This document shows positions 25,301-36,700 of a stretch of 64,000 nt of DNA, piece by piece. The notes under the pieces are model-generated. The model did not search any database, was not told where the DNA came from, and saw only the letters and a program-made list of their open reading frames with translations. Source of the DNA: Aquila chrysaetos chrysaetos. Lineage: Eukaryota > Chordata > Aves > Accipitriformes > Accipitridae. The translations under genes and the position numbers were made by a program. Position 1 is the stretch's first letter; every line of letters begins with the position of its first letter. The DNA lies in NCBI RefSeq assembly GCF_900496995.4, contig NC_044009.1, positions 43,981,505 through 44,045,504 on the forward strand, given 5' to 3'.

Positions 25301-27015
25301 TTCTGTTCCCAGAATGACAAGGAGCAACAGAAAAAAGCAGTTCTCTGTGAAGCAGATTTTTGCCTACACAGAGAAGTGGCAGGAATTCTGATGCGCTTTT
25401 AAGCCCAACCAGTTCTGGCTAAGCACCACATGGTCACACAGGTGGTCACTGACTGTGCCCATCATCTCAGCTTTTTTCCTGTTCCAGATGAATACTCCAC
25501 ACTACTTCATTCACACTGCTTGTGCCCACATAACCATGCTCTAATCTTTACAGTGGTTTACTGCAGCTTTGCTTACATCTCTTTCCAAGTAATTAATTTT
25601 GCATTCATCTAAGGAGTCCCTCAGAGTTAATTTCACTACAATGTAAGTTAATTCCCATACCATAACTGCACAGCCTGCAGGTTTAGACAGAACCCTTCAA
25701 CTACATGATGCTGTAGATCTCAGAGATAATTCTTAAAATGTGCTGTTAATAAACAGACATGAGAACTACTTTGATGTGTATTATTTATAATACATAAGCA
25801 AACCTGGAATCAAAGATTAGAACTCAATGAGCCAGGCATCATGTACTTCATATCGCTTACCTTTCAGAGCGGATTTTCCTTTTTCATTGCAACCCTGGAA
25901 GTGTAAGACATTCAAATCCTAGTAACAAAATTAATCTACTTAAATATTTTGACATATCAGAAGTTCTTAGTATCTGACCAATGTCAATCAAGAGTCTTGA
26001 AAAGTCCATTAGGACTTAAAGTCAGCTCTTTCACAAAACGGGAAAAAAAGGCAACACTCAGTTCTGAATGGTGGAAGCACTAGCAACAGAATGGTGATAC
26101 TATTTTCCCCAAAACTATGATCTGGTTTCTCTAAGGGTGGAAAGTTTGTTCACCAATGCTTTTCTGCAATACTTCAATGTGCATATGAAAGTTTTAAATC
26201 TGACATGCTACTTCAAAAGACCTAAGGAATAACAGTCCATTTTATACTGGAATAACTACATCTACTTTTGTATTCATAATTGGTCCTGGGTTACATTTTA
26301 GATGTAAATTAAAAGGTGTAGTCATACAGGGCCCAGATTTCTGGAATCTGTGACATTTTAGTCTTTCCCTGCATTGATGGATATAAATTTTTGAAACACC
26401 ATTGCCCACCACCATTGTAGCCTCCTAAGAATAGTTACCCACTTCTACAATGGTAGAGATCTGAAAATAATATATGTAATATAGTTACTCTACTTTTGCC
26501 CAACTCGTGTATTCTTTTTGTACTTAGTCGCCATGTTTGTTCTGCTTGCAATGTGTATTCTGCCCTCTTTCATTTCAGCCTTTTATATTTCTCCCTCAAA
26601 ATATCCTTCTAGTATATTTATACCCCATTTCTCTTTTTCATTTATTGAGTCTCTCCACCCCCTCAATCCTGTGACAGTATCTTTGAGTTTGCCCATCACT
26701 GATCTGATAAACTGAGACTAAAAAGCAATTCACTTTTGTAATTTACAAGATACAACTGCAAAAATTCTCACTGCATCAAGGTTATGGAGCATTTTAAAAA
26801 AAACATTATCTGGGCCAAGTGCTTCAATTTATGTAATCTGCTTTTCTTAATTTTCTTTGCATATTCATAAGAACATACACTAGAAATTACCAGATGGAGA
26901 AATTCAGATTTAAAGAGAACAGGAAAGAACACCAAACATTTTACTAGAATGTTGCCATTTTATCACAACATTAAAAGAAACAGTATTAAGCATATCCCAG
27001 ATGTGCTATAAAAGG

Positions 27016-27035
27016 TTTTTTTTTTTTTTTTTTTT
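27016..27035. repeat. T20 homopolymer
   Basis: Twenty consecutive T on the plus strand, about 0.6 kb downstream of the DDX18 stop. Confidence 0.9.
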
Positions 27036-27349
27036 AAAATCTTGGACACTGTACTTGTTATACAGATACCATGATTAAAATTAATCACAAGGTCATACAA
27101 CCTTAATTATTCATAGGCATGTTCTGTTCTAAAGGAATCTTCCTATATTCTTCAGCATATTTGATGGACAAGCAGAGTTCTGTAGCACTAAAAACCCTTG
27201 CAATGATTCATGTGAGCAAAGTTTTTTTTAATCTCACACTATAATCTGTCCTTGCGTTGTATATTCCAACAATTTTCAGAGGTGTGCATAGAAAAAAGGG
27301 TACATGTAAAGCAAATTCTTCTATAAAACCTAAAAGTATTTTTTCTTTC

Positions 27350-27355
27350 TTTAAT
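27350..27355 (-). terminator. DDX18: Candidate DDX18 polyadenylation signal ATTAAA
   Basis: TTTAAT on the plus strand, about 275 nt past the stop. Further candidates are ATTAAA at 27227-27232 and AATAAA at 26641-26646. The true 3' end cannot be chosen from sequence alone. Confidence 0.3.
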
Positions 27356-27629
27356 AAAAAACTCTGTAGTATTGACTTAAGATAATCGTATTCAACTATC
27401 TTCTTCCTTACAAGTATGGCAAAATTAGCTGGCCATATTCTCCCTTTCTATCTTTAGTCTCCCTTCCAAAGAGTCTTCCTGAACTGAAAGATAAAAGATG
27501 TTCCCACAAACAAAACCATAAAGACCCCTAAAAATGTGAACAGAGCAGTTTAAATTAGAAGTAACTGCCAGATGGTTTTGATCACGGTAGTCTATTCCAG
27601 TGCCACAAGCCATTTTAATGAATGTATGA

Positions 27630-27772
27630 TTAACGAGAAAACTGCCGACTGTCCGATTTCTTGCTAATGTGTTTGAAGATTTTAGCTTTGTGGACGTTCT
27701 TCGATTTCTGGTAACCAAATCCCCCACCTCCACCTCTTTTCTGTAGTCTTCTGCCATGGTTGCTGTTCACAT
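27630..27772 (-). CDS. DDX18: DDX18 exon 14, basic Gly-rich tail and stop
   Basis: Acceptor TTCCAG|ATGT. Encodes [23 protein letters not shown] and [17 protein letters not shown], then TAA at 27632-27630. The 110-codon frame at 27757-27425 that overlaps it is out of frame with the gene and is a shadow. Confidence 0.95.
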
Positions 27773-30700
27773 CTGGAATTTTATTGGTTAAAGAACTTAA
27801 AAAGGAATACTTTGAAATGTTGCTTTTTAGGTATTGTAAGGGTTATTAATGTGAGAAAAAATAGCAGCATTATACAAAAAGTTCAGTTGCATAACTACAG
27901 ACAAAACTAGAACTTTGTGCCTATGGTTCTAAATAATGCTCTTCTTCCTCCAGTTGTCCAACTAAGTTGGCCAAAGTACTACTGCTTCAAATTCCATCCA
28001 CTGGCAAGTTTGACAGTAATCTATACAGAGTCTTCTATTTCACGCTCTTCACCCTCTATTTCAATATTCCATGATTATTAAACTTATGCACGTACCTTTC
28101 AATGAAAATAATTTTGCATGGAGAACAGCACTCTAGAACACGTATGCATTCCAGCATCTGCTACCCCACAGCAACTGAAGCACGTACAGCATGTACGTAC
28201 ATTAAACTACAGAAGTTTGTAGGCAATTTTTGCAGTTTTAGTATTTGCTATTTAACATTTTCTTTGATAACCTATTCCTGGAGCATGATGCATTTATGTG
28301 ATTAGTAGCAAAAAATAATAATAATCAGAATTTGAAGTAGCATAGGAACTTCAGTAAGTTGCATTTAACATTTATAACACAGAAATTCAGCTTTGAAATA
28401 CTGCAGTAAAAGGATACTGAGGTCAACAAAGGGAGGAATTTTAAAACCAAATGAAAGGCTGACTTTGGGAAGATCCAAGTTATTGACATTATAGATCTGC
28501 TTCAGAGAATGGGAATCATAAGCTCTAATGTAGGCTTTGTATGCTTCCTGGGCTGACTTGTGAAGGAAGTAGTTCTTCTCAATCAGTTTTTCCAGCTGTT
28601 GGAGGAAAAAAACCCCCAAACAAATGACAAAACAAGACACACATCCAATTATGGCTGTAAGAACTGTATAAATGATATTGACGTAGATTTACTGTGTGAG
28701 TTGTAGTGACATTCACTATTCACTTCAGCAAAATTGCCCTGTGACAGTAGAGTGCACATACATATATTAGAGTGCTTTTATAAACAAATAGAGGGACAAA
28801 AAAGCCTGAAGCTGAATTACAGTACAAAGCCACAGCAATATGAAAATTTACAGAATATTAAATTGGGTTATCACAATCAAGAAGGAGTATACAACTGCAG
28901 CCACACCATAAAACTATGTGTATTGAGAATTAATGGACAACAACAGTATACTTTTAAGGCAGACATCTAAACTGTACCATTCCATGTAATTCTATACATA
29001 GTCTTATCTATTGTGGTGCAAATGCATTGTAAAATAAGCAGTATTAATTCTAAGACAAAAATACAAATGGACTACTGTAAACTGAGACATTTTACAGCTA
29101 CCAAAACCCCATTTGCTATGCCAGACAAGAACATTCTGTTCAAAAACTGAAAGCAGGGTTACATCACTGTGGTTTTGCAATGTAATGCGAAAAAACAATT
29201 CTTACAAGCAAATTCATACCACATCATGATGACAATTTAGTATTAGATATTAAAATTCATCTTTAATTTCTAAACTTTTTATCGTTTTACTGTCATCAAA
29301 GGACAACATGGCAGGAGGATTTACTGCACAGTACTCATCTACCGGAACTTTTCCAAACAAGCACACACATTTTTAAACTGCAGTTGTTATAGACTAACAG
29401 TCTCCATGTAAATTATTATACAGATATTCAGAGTAGCTGTAGTATGAAGTCATTTCATACCTGAGACTGGATGTCTGAAATTTTTGACCAGGAAAATTCA
29501 AATTCACTTAGTGGTACCTTAACAAAAAAAAAAAAAAAAAAAAAGAAATAAGATATCTAAATTATTTATACTATGTAAATAGCAAATGTGTTTAAGACCT
29601 ACGACAAATAAAAGATGACCCACTAGATAACAGAAGATTCCTTTTTTAATATCACAGCTGTATCTGTAAAGTGCCTTTACATCAATATGCCAGTATCATC
29701 ACTTCCTTTAAGCTAGAGTAATTAAGATGCCAGTATGACACTTCTACCACTTTAGCTTTAGAAGCTATACCACTTTTGTTACAAGTGGCAAAACTCTGTA
29801 AACAAGCCCATCAAGAGAGCAACCAAGAAACTACATGCAGTTCTATCATAGTAAAATGATTATATTTAGAAGGTGGCTACACTTCTTTTGGAATTGAACA
29901 AAATGCAATTGAATCTTTGAAAAGAAGAAATAAAAACTGCAGAAGCAGCATCTGGGTTTTAATTTCCTCTGGATGGTCAAACTCCCAGTATCCTTCCACA
30001 GAAAGCTCACAGGAAATTTATTTATTTTTTAGTAACACAAGTTGCACAGTTGCAAAGCAACTATAAATACACTCAATATTGACTTTTATGCTGCTGACTT
30101 TAAAGTCAGGTGTTCAGTTAAATATTTTCTAAGCAACAGAATGCTTTTTGCTTAAAAAATTAAAATGTTTGATTAATCATTACAGTTTTTGCCTTTAAAA
30201 ACCTGTTGCACAGTAAAAATAATAATAAAAAAATAAATCCAGACATAAGTTTACCCTGGCTTGTTTTAGGTAACGAAGAAAGCCCAGTTCTTCTGGTCGT
30301 AAAATGAGCAAAGCGTGTCCTCTACCATTTATGCCTCTGGCAGTTCTACCGACACGATGAATATATTCCTTTTGGAAAGAATAAGAAACAGCAAGTCCAA
30401 TCAGTCTTTCAAATACGTAATAATCAAGCAGCTTCACCCCCCTGCCCCCCAATTTAACATTAATATGGTGTAATGCATCATCCATTATTTTTTCAAGACT
30501 TTTTCTTAGTACTGACACATGGATGAGGGAAACCAAGTGCGGACAATGCAAAGCGTAATTAGGCTGAGACAGAACACCTGGCTAAAAGTATTCTACCTTT
30601 TACTGAAAAAAAAAAAATGTAGTCTACTGTAACTGAAAATTAAACTTTGCTTTTGGTATATTTGCTGTGTATATTTGTCAAAACTTCTGAGTTTTTTGAG

Positions 30701-33700
30701 TTTTGCTTGTTTACACTGGACTTTTATTCAAATAAGAATAATGACATTTAAGTAAAAATAAAATTTCCACTGGAAAACCTGTTAGGGATTCAGGGGTGCA
30801 TATATAAACTCATACTCCTCCTGAAAAGTGTTTTGTTGTTCAGCTGATAAGATTTTAAATTAATTTAACAGCACAAAGAATAATGTTTTAAAAAGCAACT
30901 CTTAAAAAGCTAACGAAGGTCTCTGCTAGGTGCAGCATTTCCTAGGAGCTGGTGAAGGGAAGTGGAAGCAATCAGTTGCTAGATATGAACATGGCTGAAT
31001 CCTGACCTCTGTCAAGCAGCAGCTTCAGCTTTTCTGTGCGAGCTTGTTTGCTACAATTTAGTTTGTTGCTGTGAAGTTTCTCTATTTCTTTAACTTACTT
31101 TTGGATCATCTGGAGGGTCATACTGGACAATCCAGTCAACTTCAGGAATATCCAATCCTCTGGCAGCTACATCAGTGCACAACAGTATTCCAGATTCTGC
31201 ATTACAGAACTGGAAAAATGTTGTAGTACGTTTGGTTTGTTTCTGCTTGCCCTAAAAGGAAACAAACACATTAAGGATGAAATACCAACTAACAACAACA
31301 ACAACAACAAAATCTGCCAACTTGTAAGCTTAAATCTATTTCCCATTTCACATATTATATCACTGCAGAAAATATAAACTAGTTTGGGGCATCTTTCCAT
31401 ATCATGGAAGCGGTATCTCTCAGAGGTTACACTGTATCTTCCAAAGCATTAAAAATTTGGTTGCATGAGTATTCTTTTCAGGAGGACTGCATAAATGCCT
31501 GAAGTTCAGAAAAAGGACATTTGCAAGTCTAGCAATATGTTAGATAGATTACAGGTTAAAAAAACCAACCAAACAAAAACCATACTTGTAACAGTTCTAT
31601 TAAGTAGAGCAAAAAAATACCCAAAAGAACAAAATAATAATTAAAAAAAAACCCCACAAACATTTGTGGTCAGTTACAACTGTTTCATAAACTTTCAGTC
31701 AATTCTTTCTCCTAAACTATGCATTTTATGGTTTTGACAAAAAATTTAAAATACTTATCCAAATGGCAAGAATTGGCGTAGTACAACCAGACATCACCTT
31801 GGCCTTAAAAAAAGCACGCAATGTGTCAGAGATCAGTGTTTGGATTCCTCTGACAATAGCTTTGCTCCACAAATTGAGTTTTAATGCTTGTGAAAGGCAA
31901 CCCCCTTGGAAGAAAACAAAAAGCTTTCTACACACAGAGCATTAATTAGTATCAGAGTTCAGCCCTGGTTTGGAAAATAGCAAGATTAACAATATTGAAG
32001 TGTTGTTATTACATAGTCTTTGCTTTATCTCCTTCTTCTACAGACTAATCAAGATCATCATCAGTTTTGTGAGCAGGATGTCTGTTTATTAGAAACTGGA
32101 CTGAAATAAACAAGGCAAATGTGAGGTCAGTAACAACTTAGAGGTACTATCAGATTAATTAAAAATAAATTAATGAATAAAATACTTACATGAATGGCCA
32201 AAACAGGCAGATCAATATAGTTGAGTAATTCATAATGGTACTTCACTGACATACATGAAGAAAAAAATACCATTAATTTCTTCTTCCGGTTCTTCTTGAG
32301 GAATGTGAAGAGCAAAAGGAATCTTTTTTCTGATGGACACACTACATACCCCTGGAAAATTTTTAAATATTGTTAAATAAAGTAGTATGGAACAAACTTT
32401 TGTTTCAACAATACAATTAAATCAGGAAAGCATTATGTTGTGAAACAAATATACCAAATAGTTAATTTTTCTAGGTATATTGGGCCAAACCATTTGATTT
32501 AGTGTCTGTCCCCCACCTTGGTATATGAAACTCCTAAAGATGATGAACTTCCCCTGTACTCAGCACTGGTGAGGCCGCACCTCAAGTACTGTGTTCAGTT
32601 TTGGGCCCCTCACTACAAGAAAGACATTGAGGTGCTGGAGCGTGTCCAGAGAAGGGCAACGAAGCCGGTGAAGAGTCTAGAGCACAAGTCCTACAAGGAG
32701 CAGCTGAGGGAACTGGGGTTGTTTAGCCTGGAGAAGAGGAGGCTGAGGGGAGACCTTATCGTTCTCTACAGCTACCTGAAGGGGGGTTGTAGTGAGGTGG
32801 GTGCTGGACTCTTCTGTCAGGTGGCTGGAGATAGGACAAGAGGAAATGGCCTCAAGTTGAGGTAAGGGAGATTTAGGTTAGATATTAGGAAAAATTTTTT
32901 TACTGAGAGGGTTGTCAGACATTGGAATAGGCTGCCCAGGGAAGTGGTTGAGTCACCATCCCTGGAGGTATTAAAAAAGCGAGTAGATGGGGTACTTCAG
33001 GACATGGTTTAGTGGGCATGGTTGATAGTTGGACTCGATGATCTTGAAGGTCTTTTCCAACCTAAATGATTCTATGATTCTAACTTGGCAAGAAACTTAC
33101 TGTACTAACTTGAAATATGAAGAAGTAATTTTTAATTAATTCTTCAAACTAATTTAAGTTCAGTGAAAAGTAATTATTTTATACAATAAAAATTCATTTC
33201 AGTAACTGAATTACTGACATTAGGCATGAAAAAACTGCATAGGGTTCTTAACATTTTTTATTATTTCAAGAATTTTATTTTATGGAATTCTTGCTACTGG
33301 TTTACTCTTTTAAGGTAATACACAGCTACTAGTAATTTTATAGCAAAACTAATCATGTCAATTGCACAAACACAGAAACTGCTGTGCAACTCCAGTTAGC
33401 TACTATCTGAAGCAGCAACAATGAAATATATCTGAAGTATGTATATGTCTAGTCAGTAACATGGAAAATACAGTTAGAAAGACAACTGGAGCTTAGGTAT
33501 GTAACATAGATAGGAATAGACAAGTGTAAGTAACTATATTACTATTTCATGAGGTTTTATATCATGTCCTGCAAACACTGACTACATACGTATAACTTCC
33601 TATAGTTAGCAGACTGAATAAAGCACTTCAGGCAACTGATAGCTTTTGCCCATTAGGATGGTAAACACCATTTAAGACAGTGTTTGTACAACCCAGTTAA

Positions 33701-36700
33701 AAACACATAGGTTTTGATATGTTCACAGATCATACCCCTTTTAATAACATTTGTGTTTTACCTGTTCAAGACCATCTACTGTTGCTGTCTCCTTGTTATC
33801 ATCAACCCCAACATATAGTGGCTCTTTCTTCAGAGATATCTTTGCCAGATCTTCAACCTTTCTGGTTTGTGTAGCAGAAAAAAGCATCGTCTGTCTGCGC
33901 TCTGAAAAAATATTTATTTGGAAGGACAGCCTCATTTTTTAAAGGAGAATTCAAATAGCAAGTCCATAAAATCTCTAGCTGCAAACTTCCCTGAGCAAGT
34001 CTTCTATTTTTTTAAATTAAATTCTAATTCAAACATACTGCTACTGACAAACAAAAAGAGGTGCAATTGTATTATGGATTGTACAAGATGCTTACTTAGG
34101 CTGCCCCCACCCCCAAAATCCTAACAGCTATCAAAACACAATATTCTTTCTCTCTGGGAAAATGTTAATAATCATTTGCACTCCAATTTAGACACAAACC
34201 AATGATTTAAATGGAGACCAACCTTGTAATTCTAACTATAAATTGATTTCATTTGCATGAATATTAAAATGTTTAAAAAAAAAATCATGCTAGAGATTGT
34301 GCAAGAAAAAACTTACAAAAACTACAGAGCATTGTAAATGTTTGTCTTGCATAGTCAGTCTACAACATACACAAATGTGCATGTTATTTAGTCATGTGGC
34401 AGTATGTCTGTACTGAGCCTCGGTGACTTCCATGGTCTTAGAGCAGGTGTAGGAAATCTCTTGCCTGCCTATCACCTCTCAGCTCAAAAATATATCCTCA
34501 TCCTGTAACATTTTCTTGTTACACGAGTACATGGAAAATGCATACTTAGGCTGTTCCTTTTCACAACTGCAAGAACAGTAGCAGTTGTTCTTGCTGAAGA
34601 ACTGGTGCCACCATTTTTGAATTTCATTTTTTGTCTATTTTGAAGTGTCTGTTTTAAAATATAATTTCTTTCCTAATGGGACAAAACCAAATTGAACTCA
34701 TGCAAAGTAAAAATTTCTTTTATCTATCATTTTCCACTTCACAAAAACCATGTAATTTTCCCACTCTTCCTTCTCTTTCCATTTTTAGCACTGTTCATTA
34801 ATATTCTTCACAGGATGTTGTTTATTAGATTTATGTATCTGCATTTTAAACACACAGATCTGAATTTCAATATTTAAGATGTGGAACCTCAAAATATTTA
34901 TCACCGATTTTTTTAAATACTATTTCCATGGGGGAGGTTTTCTACATTTTGAAAGTTAAAGGGAGAGCCTTGTTAACTCTGAGAATGTGTTTAACACATC
35001 AATTATGAAGAATAGCTAAATGAAAAGTGAGGCAAAGAAAATTTTAAGGTAAACACTTAAACTTCCTTAAGATACTGTTCTTTAAGGTATGAAGAAAATT
35101 CAAACTGCAAGTCAGAAGACTTTTTTCCTTATATTTAAGCCTTATTAGGAAATAATGAATTGCAGGAAATAAATGGGCAGAGGAAGATGAATGAGAGAAC
35201 GTAGGCGTTAAACTAAAAGGATCTTATATGAACAGAATTATAGCCCTAAAGTGCATATGAAAACTCTGTCCTTCATATAAATGATGTTAAAGTAATATAT
35301 ACTAGCTATCAGGAAAAAAGAACAGAGTAAGACAATCACTCTGAAGTGCATTTACAGAACTATAAAAATTAATGACTTCTCTTATAATAATTGAGTCATA
35401 AAGAAGACATAATGTTAGTCAAGTGATTTCCAGGAAAGACAGATTTTTTTTCTTTCCTTACTTGGTAGAAGTTTTATGATCTGTTTCATTTCTTCTTCAA
35501 ATCCAACCTCCAAGATACGATCCGCCTCATCAATTACCAAACACTGCAAGTTCTTATACATGAAACCTGGAGTGTTCTAGAAGATTAACAAATTCAGAGT
35601 CAGACAGTGACAGGAGTTTTATTATGTTTCAGTAACAGAGTTTAGGCATCAATATTTTATCTACCTGCATATGATCAAGCAGTCTTCCTGGTGTTGCTAC
35701 AATGATGTTGATTCCATTTCCAAGTTTCTGTGCTTCTGCTGATCTGTTACTACCCCCCATTATCAGACCATAGGTGTGAACATGATGATTCATAAGTTCT
35801 TTAAGAACTCCGTAGGTTTGCATAGCAAGCTCTCGAGTAGGAGAAAGAATAATAACACCCGTTCCTAAAAAACACACCAATCAGACAAGACTAAGTTAAA
35901 ACTCATCCAATCCCTCTCCTCACCGCATCCCTCAATGGCTGCGCCACAGTAAAATTAAACTGTGAAACAAAGAGCCTTACCATTTCTAGGCATGAATTTT
36001 AGCTTGTAGATGAGCTCTACTGCAGGAATAAGAAATGCAAGTGTTTTGCCACTGCCTGTTTTTGCGGCTGCTAAAATATCCCTGTATGCAGTGGTTAGAA
36101 AAAGAAGTATTTAGTTGATTGTACAGAAAAAAGAACAATCCTATTTTGTACAATGTTGACAACATAAAAACGTAACATGGCTTAAAGGAAACCAGTAGTT
36201 AGTATTAAGAGCTTGGTGGCAGATGCGGTCCACAGCAATGTGTCACTGTGTCTCTAGTGACAGATGTGAGACAGTGTCTTTGAGACACACTGACAAGAAG
36301 ACTAGTGAAAACAGACTCCCCTGCTTTCAAAGCTGAATGCAAAGCAGCTTCCATGAGCTTACCCTAATATTTGTTCACAGGCAACACAGACATACTTTGT
36401 TAACTTGTATTAATGTCTATAAACAAAATATGTAAAACATATAAGAACACATTTAAAAAAAAAAGTTTAGCTGCAGAAAATCACATTTCATGTATTTAGC
36501 TTGCTAGCAAAATTTACACAACATTTGAGGTCAATACAGTGATTAAAAAGACTGATTTCTTACCTGCCTTCCAGAAGCGGCTTAATACTTTTATGCTGGA
36601 TTTCAGTCATGTGCGTAAAACCCATGTCATTTATGCCTTTCAATGTATTCTCACTGACAACACCAGCCAGGGAAGTGAAAGAATTGTCTTCAAAAGCACC

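Larger units (their letters stand above)
17651..27200. other. Intergenic between HTR5B promoter and DDX18 3' end
   Basis: About 9.5 kb of AT-rich DNA with no supported coding exon. It contains a C13 tract at 21592-21604, a short CR1 3' end near 22240-22303, and several T or A runs. A splice-site-flanked 73-bp segment at 18277-18349 (plus) resembles an exon but has no protein homology that I recognise. Confidence 0.6.
29518..32189 (-). other. DDX18: DDX18 introns 9 to 11
   Basis: Intron 11 is 29518-30254 (contains the T21 tract), intron 10 is 30369-31098, and intron 9 is 31252-32189. Intron 9 carries (AAC)7 on the plus strand at 31291-31310. A C/D-like TGATGATGA on the minus strand near 32060 lacks a convincing D box and terminal stem. 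Confidence 0.8.

Noticed and set aside
27425..27757. 110-codon minus frame starting at ATG 27757
   Set aside because: It overlaps DDX18 exon 14 in another frame; the true frame ([12 protein letters not shown], stop at 27630) matches the helicase family.
31950..32065. C/D box snoRNA in DDX18 intron 9 (TGATGATGA on the minus strand)
   Set aside because: The nearest CTGA is about 105 nt away and no terminal stem pairs the ends.
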